Assembly: GCA_000753455.2 (NCBI GenBank) | Contig: LM994670.1 | Span: 2,375,076-2,439,075, forward strand | Reading direction: 5' to 3' | Source of the DNA: Clostridium jeddahitimonense | GTDB taxonomy: Bacteria > Bacillota > Clostridia > Clostridiales > Clostridiaceae | DNA length: 64,000 nt | In this document: positions 35,318 to 43,075 of the stretch, one piece after another | How positions within the stretch are numbered: position 1 is the stretch's first letter | Layout: each line of letters opens with the position of its first letter | Translations under genes and position numbers: made by a program | Notes under the pieces: generated by a model | The model's input: only the letters and a program-made list of their open reading frames with translations | Database searches by the model: none | What the model was told of the DNA's origin: nothing

Positions 35318-36706
35318 TTACTTTTCAACTAAGAAAGTTTTGTAACCTCTCATTGTTTCGTATATATCTACTTTACTTGATACTTCCCAAGGAGCATGCA
35401 TATTTTGTAGTGCTACTCCACAATCAATAACTTCCATATTGTACTCTGCTAAAATATAAGCTATAGTACCTCCGCCTCCTTGGTCTACCTTTCCAAGTTC
35501 AGCTGTTTGGTATGAAATATCATTCTTATCCATTATATCTCTAAGCCAAGCAATAAATTCTGGATTTGCATCATTACATCCAGACTTCCCTCTAGCTCCA
35601 GTATACTTACTAAATACTAATCCTCTACCGAAATAAGCAGTATTTTTTCTTTCATACGCAGAAGCGTAGTTAGGATCAAAAGCAGCTGTTACATCTGCTG
35701 ATAACATAGCAGAATTAGATAAAGCACGTCTTAGCTTCAATTCTGAATAGCAACCTAATCTATCCATTATTTCTGCTACTGCATTTTCAAAGAATCTTGA
35801 ATGCATACCTGTAGCCCCTTGACTACCTACTTCTTCTTTATCAACCAATAATACAACAGAAGTTTTTTCAACCTTATCTAAATCTAATAAAGCCATAAGT
35901 GATGTATAGGCGCATATTCTGTCATCTTGTCCATATGCCATTACCATGCTTCTATCTAGTCCTAAATCTCTCGCTCTTCCTGCAGGAACTACTTCTATTT
36001 CAGCTGAAGTAAAATCTTCTTCTTCAAAATCATATTTATCTTTAAGTAATTTTAATATATTAGCCTTAACAGCATCTTTCTCTTCTCCATCAAGCGGAAT
36101 ATTTCCTACAAGAACATTTAAATCTTCACCATGAATAACTTCATTAGCTTTCTTTTGAAGTTGTTCTCCAGATAAATGAACTAAAAGATCTGATATTCCA
36201 ACTACAGGATCATTATCATCTTCACCTATTATAACATTTATTTTAGTTCCATCTTTCTTTACTACAACTCCATGTATCGCTAATGGTAATGCTATCCATT
36301 GATATTTTTTGATACCACCATAATAGTGAGTATCCATTAAAGCCATTTGACCATCTTCATATAAAGTATGCTGTTTTAAATCTAATCTAGGTGAATCTAC
36401 GTGAGAACCTATTATTCTCATTCCACTTTCTAACGATTCATTTCCTATTAAAAATAGTACTAAGGCCTTATCCTTATTGTTTAAATAGACCTTGTCTCCA
36501 CTTTTTAAAGTTTCACCATTTTTAATTACTAGATTTAAATCCCTGTAACCTTTTTCTTCTGCCAATTTTACAGCTTCTAAAACGGATTCTCTTTCTGTTT
36601 TACATACTGACATATAATTTTTATAGCCCTCACAGAAATTAAAAATGTCTAGTCTTCCTTTTTCATCAAATTTTAGCCATGCATTTTTAGTTTTTTCTTC
36701 ACTCAT
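35318..36706 (-). CDS. M18 family aminopeptidase
   Basis: A 462-residue zinc aminopeptidase of the aspartyl/I-type (M18) family. It has the first metal histidine and aspartate in GSHVDSPRLDLK, the catalytic and metal glutamates in DKEEVGSQGATGM, SADVTAAFDPNY, and the C-terminal metal histidine in LQNMHAPWEV. It cleaves N-terminal residues from peptides in the cytosol. A GGGGGT site precedes the ATG. It follows hprK after 21 bases, so it may be on the same transcript. Confidence 0.92.
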   Translation of the reverse strand: MSEEKTKNAWLKFDEKGRLDIFNFCEGYKNYMSVCKTERESVLEAVKLAEEKGYRDLNLVIKNGETLKSGDKVYLNNKDKALVLFLIGNESLESGMRIIGSHVDSPRLDLKQHTLYEDGQMALMDTHYYGGIKKYQWIALPLAIHGVVVKKDGTKINVIIGEDDNDPVVGISDLLVHLSGEQLQKKANEVIHGEDLNVLVGNIPLDGEEKDAVKANILKLLKDKYDFEEEDFTSAEIEVVPAGRARDLGLDRSMVMAYGQDDRICAYTSLMALLDLDKVEKTSVVLLVDKEEVGSQGATGMHSRFFENAVAEIMDRLGCYSELKLRRALSNSAMLSADVTAAFDPNYASAYERKNTAYFGRGLVFSKYTGARGKSGCNDANPEFIAWLRDIMDKNDISYQTAELGKVDQGGGGTIAYILAEYNMEVIDCGVALQNMHAPWEVSSKVDIYETMRGYKTFLVEK

Positions 36707-36727
36707 TTTTATACCCCCATTTAAATT

Positions 36728-37636
36728 TTAATCGCTATCTTTAGCCATTCTACTTTCTATTATATCTACTGGTGTTACATCAGACATTAGTGAATGTCTA
36801 TAATTAACAGCTGCAGCTTCAATAATAACAGCAATATTTCTACCTGGTCTTATAGGAATTCTCAATTTCTTTACACCTACTCCAAGAATTTCCTGCATTT
36901 CCTGATTAGTACCTAGTCTATCATAATCTCCATCATCTTTCCAGTGTTCAAAATGCATTATAAGATTAATACCTTTTGATTGAAGTATTGAACTTACTCC
37001 ATACAATGATGGTATATCAATTATTCCTATTCCTCTTACCTCTAACATGCCTATAGTAATTCTTGGCGATGTACCTATTAGCGAACCATCAATTTCTCTT
37101 ATATCTACAGCATCATCTGTAACAAGTCTATGTCCCCTTTTTATAAGTTCAAGAGCTGTTTCACTTTTTCCTATTCCACTTTCACCTGTTATTAATATTC
37201 CAATACCATATACATCTACTAATACACCATGTAATCTAGTTTCTGGCGCGAACTTATCAGCTAAATATATTGTCATTTTGCTAATAAAATTAGTAGTAAC
37301 CATATTACTTCTTAGTAGCCAAGTTTTATTTTTCTTAGCGGCTTTAACAAATTCATCATGCGGCTCTAGACCTCTTGTAATGACAATACAATTGGATTTA
37401 AAGCTAAAATACTTTTCAACTCTCTTTTTACGTAATTCTGGTTGCATAGCATCTATAAAAAACCACTCTGCTTTACCTATTACCTGTAATCTTTCTGGCG
37501 CAAAATAATTATAAAACCCAGCTAACTGTAATCCCGGTCTATTAATATCGTTTACTGAAATCTCAACATTTTCATCACCTTGAACTAAAATTTCTAAATC
37601 AAAGTCATTAATTAACTTTCCTACTGCAACTGACAT
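36728..37636 (-). CDS. hprK: HPr kinase/phosphorylase
   Basis: Phosphorylates HPr on Ser46 in response to glycolytic intermediates, and reverses it, as the sensor of CcpA-dependent carbon catabolite repression in Firmicutes. The 302-residue protein has an N-terminal HprK domain, the His136 region RLHGVLVDV, the P-loop GESGIGKSE at 151-159 and the signature EVRGIGIIDI near 200. An AAGGAGA site precedes the ATG. It lies 15 bases after the DUF896 gene. Confidence 0.95.
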   Translation of the reverse strand: MSVAVGKLINDFDLEILVQGDENVEISVNDINRPGLQLAGFYNYFAPERLQVIGKAEWFFIDAMQPELRKKRVEKYFSFKSNCIVITRGLEPHDEFVKAAKKNKTWLLRSNMVTTNFISKMTIYLADKFAPETRLHGVLVDVYGIGILITGESGIGKSETALELIKRGHRLVTDDAVDIREIDGSLIGTSPRITIGMLEVRGIGIIDIPSLYGVSSILQSKGINLIMHFEHWKDDGDYDRLGTNQEMQEILGVGVKKLRIPIRPGRNIAVIIEAAAVNYRHSLMSDVTPVDIIESRMAKDSD

Positions 37637-37651
37637 TTTACTCTCCTTAAA

Positions 37652-37843
37652 CTATTGCTTTTTCTTCAACTCAACACCTTCTAATTGAACTCTAAAGTTT
37701 GCTTTAACGTTATCAATATATCTTCTTCTTAATTTTTGTTGCTCTTCTTTTTCTTCTGCATTTAATCCTTCTTCTTTATCCTTTTTATATAACTCATTTA
37801 TTCTTTTTATAACATCATCTATTGGTGCTTTTGTATAATCCAT
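37652..37843 (-). CDS. DUF896 (YnzC-like) protein
   Basis: A 63-residue, highly charged helical-hairpin protein matching DUF896: IDDVIKRINELYKKDKEEGL, then EKEEQQKLRRRYIDNVKANF, a pattern also found in Bacillus YnzC/YneA-region proteins. The function in Clostridia is not known. The ATG has an AGGAAG site. It is the first gene of a probable DUF896-hprK-M18 transcript. The 270-base divergent gap upstream contains the promoter of the rightward small gene and no other ORF. Confidence 0.88.
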   Translation of the reverse strand: MDYTKAPIDDVIKRINELYKKDKEEGLNAEEKEEQQKLRRRYIDNVKANFRVQLEGVELKKKQ

Positions 37844-38044
37844 TCTATTTTCTTCCTTTCTTCTTGTGTATTTATTCTTATTTTACATTTATTTATCATT
37901 AATATCAACTTATTAGTTGTTTTTTATTTTAATCCACCTTTTTCGTCATATAGTCATATTTCAATCTTATTTTCGTACTTCTTTTAGATAAAATTTTCTT
38001 CCTTATTTTGTATGTTTTTGTAATATTTTGTATAATTGTTTTAA

Positions 38045-38072
38045 TTTACATTTACTTAGAGTTTGATATAAT
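38045..38072 (+). promoter_or_regulatory. putative sigma-A promoter of the 67-codon gene
   Basis: TTTACA (38045-38050), a 16-base spacer, and TATAAT (38067-38072), about 40 bases before the ATG. Confidence 0.55.
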
Positions 38073-38113
38073 TATTATACGGATGTAATATTTTATCAAA
38101 AGGATGTGAAAAA

Positions 38114-38317
38114 ATGAAAACAAAGTCGCTACATAGAAAAATCAAAAAAAATAAATTTTATTTAAATTTTCTTCTTAATTATTTATCTCCAAGTAATATA
38201 CTTATTATTTACCTTTCTCAAAACTTAGACAAACTAATTTGCAAAAAGCAAAAACGTATCTATATTAAATATAAGAAAAAATCTACAAGATCTGTAGCGA
38301 GATATAGAGCTGCTTAA
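38114..38317 (+). CDS. small basic protein, 67 residues, unknown
   Basis: An ATG after an AAAAGGATGTGA site opens a 67-residue protein with a net charge strongly positive: a basic N-terminus MKTKSLHRKIKKNKF, a short hydrophobic centre (LNYLSPSNILIIYL) and a basic tail ending KKSTRSVARYRAA. I recognise no family. A good promoter and ribosome site support expression, but a short, lysine-rich ORF in AT-rich DNA could also be chance. It converges on the 6S RNA gene. Confidence 0.5.
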   Translation: MKTKSLHRKIKKNKFYLNFLLNYLSPSNILIIYLSQNLDKLICKKQKRIYIKYKKKSTRSVARYRAA

Positions 38318-38373
38318 TTACTTTTACTAATTTACACCAGTCTAAAGTATTAAATTCCATAAGATAAAAAGAA

Positions 38374-38591
38374 AAACACCTCTTAACGAGGTGTTTGACT
38401 CTCAAATCATGTCCCAACATGCCGGTCACTTATATACTCACACCTGCAACTCGCAGGTGGGTTTCACGCAATTTACTTCTGCCATCTTCTAATGTTAAAT
38501 GAAGCCCGACATCCATAAATTTATTGCAAATCCCGTAAATATAATGTAGGTTGAATATTATAAGCTAAGCGCACATCTCAGGATTTATTAT
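38374..38591 (-). ncRNA. ssrS: 6S RNA
   Basis: Regulatory RNA that binds the housekeeping RNA polymerase. The minus strand begins after the promoter with a stretch containing CTGAGATGTGCGC, nearly the E. coli 6S start CTGAGATGTTCGC. The 3' side has GGCATGTTGGGACATG, which can pair with the 5' end to make the closing stem around a large open bubble. The roughly 200-nt length fits the family. It ends in a 9-bp hairpin AAACACCTC / GAGGTGTTT (38374-38396) with a T-run, an intrinsic terminator. The family call is by recognition, not by a covariance model. Confidence 0.85.
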
Positions 38592-38597
38592 GATTTA

Positions 38598-38625
38598 ATT
38601 ATATCAAATTAATTTATAAGTTCAA
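38598..38625 (-). promoter_or_regulatory. sigma-A promoter of 6S RNA
   Basis: On the minus strand TTGAAC (38620-38625), a 16-base spacer and TATAAT (38598-38603), placing transcription start near 38591. Confidence 0.8.
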
Positions 38626-38655
38626 TAGAAATTTAAAAATTTATTATTGAAAAGT

Positions 38656-39051
38656 TTATCCAATGTAATCCTTTACCACTTCTTCTATTGATATATCACT
38701 ATCTTCATTTGTAAATAGAGCCATAAACTGTACATACTCTGCAGATTTATCTTTCATTTGAAAGGCCATAAACTCACCTGCAATATTAAGATCTTCGGTT
38801 ATATCTTCAACTATAGATAAGACTTCATCGTTACAAAAATCATATAAGTATGGTAAATAATATTCTTTTTCCCACTCATCACTTGATTCATCTTTACACT
38901 CTTCATTAGCATATGCTTTTGCTGCTTCTAATAAATCTTGGTCTAAATCAAAATAGAAATTAACTAATAATAAATCTTTTTCTGATTTTAATACTTCTAC
39001 ATCCCCAAGTTCATTTTCATTTAAAAATTTAACTATTTCATTAACTTTCAT
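38656..39051 (-). CDS. conserved acidic protein, hypothetical
   Basis: A 131-residue, strongly acidic soluble protein starting MKVNEIVKFLNENELGDVEV. No motif I can name is visible; the composition and the alternating strand/helix pattern suggest a small globular domain. The GGAGGG site before the ATG and the 14-base gap to the DUF1292 gene indicate an operon. Function unknown. Confidence 0.7.
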   Translation of the reverse strand: MKVNEIVKFLNENELGDVEVLKSEKDLLLVNFYFDLDQDLLEAAKAYANEECKDESSDEWEKEYYLPYLYDFCNDEVLSIVEDITEDLNIAGEFMAFQMKDKSAEYVQFMALFTNEDSDISIEEVVKDYIG

Positions 39052-39065
39052 TTGAACCCTCCAAA

Positions 39066-39332
39066 TTAATAAAGTAATTTCTTATATTCTTTTTTGACTG
39101 CTAAAAACTCCTTATCATCTTCTACAAGATTTAGTTCTTCTTTTCCATCTACATCATCAATTCTAAAAACATAAACATCTTCTGACTCTTCATCATCAGC
39201 TGGAGCTAACAATAGATATTCTTGTTCTTCTAAAAATATTCTTGCAATAGCTTCAAATTCTACTTTATTCCCTTCTTCATCTAAAAAAGTCATTATTTGC
39301 TTTTCTTCTTGTTCTAAATTTTCTTTATCCAT
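39066..39332 (-). CDS. DUF1292 protein
   Basis: An 88-residue acidic protein of the DUF1292 family (YrzB-like): [20 protein letters not shown], then [20 protein letters not shown] and [20 protein letters not shown]. These small proteins are widespread in Firmicutes and have no established function. A GAAAGGAGA site precedes the ATG. It precedes the acidic hypothetical gene in transcription order. Confidence 0.88.
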   Translation of the reverse strand: MDKENLEQEEKQIMTFLDEEGNKVEFEAIARIFLEEQEYLLLAPADDEESEDVYVFRIDDVDGKEELNLVEDDKEFLAVKKEYKKLLY

Positions 39333-39411
39333 TCTTTTTCTCCTTTAGTTTAATTAATGGTATTATAATAATACAAAATATAAAATACTACAACTATTAA
39401 GCAAGTCTTTA

Positions 39412-39933
39412 TTATATATTATTTAATTTATACTCTAATCTATAATTACAGCACTTAGAAACATATCCTTTTACCTTTCTTTCTGCTGCATCTCTTCTCT
39501 TATGTACACATACTAATTTTCCGCATTTTCTGCAGTAAATGTTATATATTTTAATGTTCTTTTGAGATATATCTTCATTCATAATCTTATAATTAAATGT
39601 TGCTTTATTGGTTATGCTACATTTTAAACACATGGATTTAAAAAACTTATTGTGTCCATTACTTATCCCTGTTTTTGTATCACAATAATAATGTAGATAT
39701 TCATGTATTATAACTTCTTTTACTACTTCTTCTGGAAAATTACCATCAAGTAATCTTTTCGCAAATACAAATTTTAAAGGCTTTATTGTGTCTTTTTCTT
39801 TTTTATAAAAAAAAGCACCCATTCTCTTTGTAGCTCTATTGGAAATTTCAATCTTTAAATTACAAGGATAATCTAAAATTAACCCTATCTTATCAATCTC
39901 ATCTTGTACTTCTTTTATAGTCCATTTTTTCAT
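39412..39933 (-). CDS. SprT-like zinc metalloprotease domain protein
   Basis: A 173-residue protein with the SprT/Spartan layout: zinc-site His77-Glu78-His81 in IIHEYLHYYCD, a third ligand in NGHNKFF, and a C-terminal zinc ribbon with paired cysteines (IYCRKCGKLVC and SKCCNY). Relatives include Bacillus YdeA/SprT proteins; eukaryotic Spartan degrades DNA-crosslinked proteins. The bacterial role is not established. The ATG has a GGAG site. It is transcribed alone. Confidence 0.85.
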   Translation of the reverse strand: MKKWTIKEVQDEIDKIGLILDYPCNLKIEISNRATKRMGAFFYKKEKDTIKPLKFVFAKRLLDGNFPEEVVKEVIIHEYLHYYCDTKTGISNGHNKFFKSMCLKCSITNKATFNYKIMNEDISQKNIKIYNIYCRKCGKLVCVHKRRDAAERKVKGYVSKCCNYRLEYKLNNI

Positions 39934-39982
39934 CGTTTATTTCTCCATTAACTATCTACTTTTCTTATATAGATAATTATAA

Positions 39983-40372
39983 TTAATAATAATATTTCAT
40001 AAATCTACTATTATAATTACATATATTAACTTTTCTATTATAGCATATTTTATCCAAATCTGTATAATGAGTGACAATTTCCATCTCTACATCTGTTGTA
40101 TCACAAATATTTTCTTCTGGTAAAACAAATGTAAACATTCCTCAATTAATATTTTAAAACATCATTTTACTTTTTTCTCCTATATATACTTTTCTTGCCT
40201 TAAAACCTTTTAAAACACTATCCTGAAATACTAATATCCCTACTGCAATAGTCTTATTAGGTAAAACATTACATAACTTCACATTAACTATAAGTAGTCT
40301 ACAAATACAAATTTCCAACAAATTGATCCTGTAGATTGCTGTAGGTGTATTAATTTGTATATCTTTGAGCAA
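39983..40372 (-). pseudogene. decayed gene with two in-frame stops
   Basis: On the minus strand one frame reads continuously from about 40372 to a stop at 39983, except for a TAA at 40154-40156 and a TGA four codons later. The first part has IVNVKLCNVLPNKTIAVGIL; the second reads MFTFVLPEENICDTTDVEME. Both halves look like pieces of one clostridial protein family with an NVKLCNVxPNK core, and the stops could have arisen from CAA and TGG. There is no ribosome site at the TTG start, so the 5' end may be missing too. The family memory is weak; the in-frame layout is directly visible. Confidence 0.5.
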
Positions 40373-40378
40373 AATTTT

Positions 40379-40403
40379 AAGAGACTATTTTTAATAGTCT
40401 CTT
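40379..40403 (-). terminator. intrinsic terminator after C11 protease gene
   Basis: An 11-bp stem AAGAGACTATT / AATAGTCTCTT with a 3-nt loop follows the protease gene on its minus-strand 3' side; the T-tract is moderate. Confidence 0.7.
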
Positions 40404-40446
40404 ATATTATAATAAATACGTATTACTTGAAACTCATTTTTTAACA

Positions 40447-41727
40447 TCAATACCATCCTAGCTTTTTTAATATGTCAATAGCTTCTTCAACAGATATATA
40501 ACTACTTTGTTCTAAGATAGATGAAATTACATATTTGTTCTTTAAAACAATAGGCTGTTCTAATATATTATGATTTTTAATATATTCACTTTCCTTTTCA
40601 ACTACTTTTTCATTTTTATCTAAAACAACTATCCAATTATTATTAAATAAAAATAATAGTTTTTTATAACATTGCCTAAATTCATCTAATTCACCTAGAC
40701 TGTCTGGCATATATATGGCTGGTCCATTATTAACATCATTAGATAATACTTCTATACTAGGGTATACAACTATATCTTTAACTATTTCTAACATATGATT
40801 ACTTTCACTAGGTGTATACCCTAACTGTGAATTAATTATATTGCATAAATACATTATATTAATAAATGGATTTATTTTTTTATAGCTTAACTCTTTTTTT
40901 AATAGTTTTTCAATATTTATATTATTCTCTATAATAATTTTAGCGATATCATCAAAACAACTCTTTAATTCTTCAAATTTATTTTTTTCCAAACTAACTA
41001 GTATCAAATTTTCTTCTATTTTATCACTTTCATTAAACTCTTTTATAACATCAATTAATACTGCTTTAGTATTTTTAACATTTTTTACTTTTTGTTGTAA
41101 GTGCCTAATAAAAATTGTATAAGAAATCCCATCAATATTTACATTCTCTGATGCTATCACTAAATACTTAATTGGATTAAAAGTAATATTAGCAAATTCG
41201 TGCCAAACCTCTATTAAATTCATATAGCAACTATCTAAAAGTAATACCTCAACTTTTTTCTTTGTTGTTTTATATAAATTGTAAAATACATTTACTAGCG
41301 AATCTAAGCTCATTAAATAAGGTCTTTCCTTGGTAAAATCTGTCATAGCTCCAATAAACCCTGCCCCATGTCCTGATAGTACTATCATTATATAATCTGA
41401 TGGATAATTATTTATTCCCCATAAAAGAAAACTATAAAGAGTTTGGGAATCAGCCATATTTACATTTTCTAAAACTTCTACTTCATAAATTCCATGATTA
41501 TTAATAAGGTATCTTCTTACTCCACTCCATCTTTCCTTCTGATTGATATATATAGGTCCTCTTAATTTTTGAACTAACTCTTCATTAGCCCTTGCCAATT
41601 GTATTACTATATTAAAATTATCATTTATATGCTCCATCTTAAGATTTTCAATAGCCTTAGTTATTTCAGGTTCTAATTCATTATTTCCATTAGCATATAT
41701 TAACACTGTCCATTTATTAGTCCTCAT
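40447..41727 (-). CDS. C11 clostripain-like cysteine protease
   Basis: A 426-residue clan CD (caspase-fold) peptidase. The catalytic histidine is His120 in VLSGHGAGF and the nucleophile is Cys167 in LLLDSCYMN; WTVLIYANGNNELEP at the N-terminus is typical of C11. Clostripain relatives cleave after basic residues and many are secreted, but there is no signal peptide here, so it appears intracellular. I chose the ATG at 41727 (AAGGAAGAG upstream), which overlaps the previous gene by 11 bases and implies coupling with that carboxypeptidase-regulatory-like protein. Confidence 0.87.
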   Translation of the reverse strand: MRTNKWTVLIYANGNNELEPEITKAIENLKMEHINDNFNIVIQLARANEELVQKLRGPIYINQKERWSGVRRYLINNHGIYEVEVLENVNMADSQTLYSFLLWGINNYPSDYIMIVLSGHGAGFIGAMTDFTKERPYLMSLDSLVNVFYNLYKTTKKKVEVLLLDSCYMNLIEVWHEFANITFNPIKYLVIASENVNIDGISYTIFIRHLQQKVKNVKNTKAVLIDVIKEFNESDKIEENLILVSLEKNKFEELKSCFDDIAKIIIENNINIEKLLKKELSYKKINPFINIMYLCNIINSQLGYTPSESNHMLEIVKDIVVYPSIEVLSNDVNNGPAIYMPDSLGELDEFRQCYKKLLFLFNNNWIVVLDKNEKVVEKESEYIKNHNILEQPIVLKNKYVISSILEQSSYISVEEAIDILKKLGWY

Positions 41728-42334
41728 ATTCTCTTCCTTTATGAACTTCACTTTTATAATCCACTATTGTAGAATAACTTGCGTTAACACTTTTTACTAT
41801 TATCTTTTTATCTTTATATAGCTCATACTTTATATTTAATACATAAATTCCATCTATATCGCTAAATGTATGACATATTGCCTGCATTTCATTTGCATCC
41901 TCATAAAAAGCAACTACTATAGCGCCTTCAATAGGATATCCATAACTATCAATAATTTTTCCGTATAATATTACATCTTTTACTGGATTTACTTCTATAT
42001 TGCATTTTTTAGTACGTATATTTCTTTTATTGTTTATTTTTCTCCATCCATTAAAACTTGTTATTCCTATTACTTCATCTCTATAGCTATAATTATTAAA
42101 TCTAAAAGAATAATTGCCCTTTTGGTCTGTAATGCATCGTTTTAATGGTATCTTTTTATTTTCTAATATACGAAATAGAACTACAATAGCCCCTTTAACA
42201 GGTATATTGTTGCAGAAAATTTTCCCATAAATATTAATTTCTCTACTATATCTATATTTATCTCTTCTTATCTTAATAATATGTTGTTTACTTAATTCTA
42301 GATAAATCGGTTCAAGTAATATCTTTTCGCCCAC
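41717..42334 (-). CDS. two-domain carboxypeptidase-regulatory-like protein
   Basis: A 205-residue protein with two transthyretin/CarboxypepD_reg-like beta-sandwich domains, at about residues 33-90 (YGKIFCNNIPVKGAIVVLFR ... DQKGNYSFRF) and 122-190 (YGKIIDSYGYPIEGAIVVAF ... DIDGIYVLNI). Such domains bind proteins or carbohydrates on cell or spore surfaces. No signal peptide is seen. GTG start after AGAGGTGA. It is translationally coupled to the C11 protease gene and its second domain is close to the single-domain protein at 42437-42766. Confidence 0.8.
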   Translation of the reverse strand: MGEKILLEPIYLELSKQHIIKIRRDKYRYSREINIYGKIFCNNIPVKGAIVVLFRILENKKIPLKRCITDQKGNYSFRFNNYSYRDEVIGITSFNGWRKINNKRNIRTKKCNIEVNPVKDVILYGKIIDSYGYPIEGAIVVAFYEDANEMQAICHTFSDIDGIYVLNIKYELYKDKKIIVKSVNASYSTIVDYKSEVHKGREYED

Positions 42335-42385
42335 TTTTTCACCTCTTCCCTAATTTTAATAATTTAAATTTATTTATGAGAAAAT

Positions 42386-42419
42386 CCCATAATAAGCCTA
42401 CTTTTATTCTTATTATGGG
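42386..42419 (-). terminator. hairpin after single-domain gene
   Basis: An 11-bp inverted repeat CCCATAATAAG / CTTATTATGGG with a 12-nt loop lies between the two regulatory-domain genes. On the minus strand it is followed by ATTTTCTC, a moderate T-tract. Confidence 0.6.
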
Positions 42420-42436
42420 TTTCTTATATACTCCCG

Positions 42437-42766
42437 TTAAAACTGCTCATCCATTATCTTATTAGTTTTAACTGCTTTGACCTTGATCTTCTTTTCATTA
42501 AATATTTCATAAGGTAAATTGACCATATACTCTCCATCACTATCTGTAAATACATGACAGTATCCTACTTCATTCCCATTATCATTTGTATAAAAAACTT
42601 TTACTACAGCATTCTCAACAGGATTGTTATTATCGTCATAAACCTTTCCATGTATAATTATATCTTCCACATCTTTAATAATAATATCTTGTATTTGAAC
42701 TTCAGATCTTTCTTTTATTGCCTCATTACTTAAGTCTACTTCCACAAACTTTAATGCATATGACAT
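42437..42766 (-). CDS. single-domain carboxypeptidase-regulatory-like protein
   Basis: A 109-residue protein. After an N-terminal strand region it has one CarboxypepD_reg-like domain, HGKVYDDNNNPVENAVVKVF then TDSDGEYMVNLPYEIFNEKK, nearly matching the second domain of the downstream two-domain protein. No signal peptide or anchor. A GGAGGAATATA site precedes the ATG. A hairpin separates it from the next gene, so it may be made in excess. Function unknown; surface or spore-layer use is a guess. Confidence 0.78.
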   Translation of the reverse strand: MSYALKFVEVDLSNEAIKERSEVQIQDIIIKDVEDIIIHGKVYDDNNNPVENAVVKVFYTNDNGNEVGYCHVFTDSDGEYMVNLPYEIFNEKKIKVKAVKTNKIMDEQF

Positions 42767-42784
42767 TATATTCCTCCAAATAAT

Positions 42785-42840
42785 ATATATCTTTTTTATT
42801 CTCTCTAATATAATATATCTTTTTTTATTCTCTCTAATAT
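42785..42840. repeat. tandem direct repeat in divergent promoter gap
   Basis: Two copies (27 and 28 bp) of ATATATCTTTTTTATTCTCT followed by CTAATAT, differing by one T, lie at 42785-42811 and 42813-42840. They sit in the 309-base gap between the divergent regulatory-domain and beta-propeller genes, which holds no ORF. Confidence 0.8.
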
Positions 42841-43075
42841 AATATTAATATCAACAATAAATGTTACTTTTTCAAAGAATATATAATATTTTAGAAAATA
42901 ATATTACTTCATCCAAAAGGTATATATTTTTGATAATTAATATTCTATTTCAACATTCACTTCTATTGCATTACTCTTGTTCTTATTTAGTCTCTTAATA
43001 GAACAATAATATTCTTACATCATATATTGTATTATGGATATTTTGTAATCTTATGTTTAAAAAGGAGATAACACC

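Noticed and set aside
37047..37508. A 153-codon rightward ORF inside hprK
   Set aside because: Shadow of the hprK frame; hprK has P-loop and conserved motifs, the other strand has none.
41717..42766. The two regulatory-domain genes as one gene broken by a frameshift
   Set aside because: Each has its own ribosome site and start, and a hairpin terminator lies between them.
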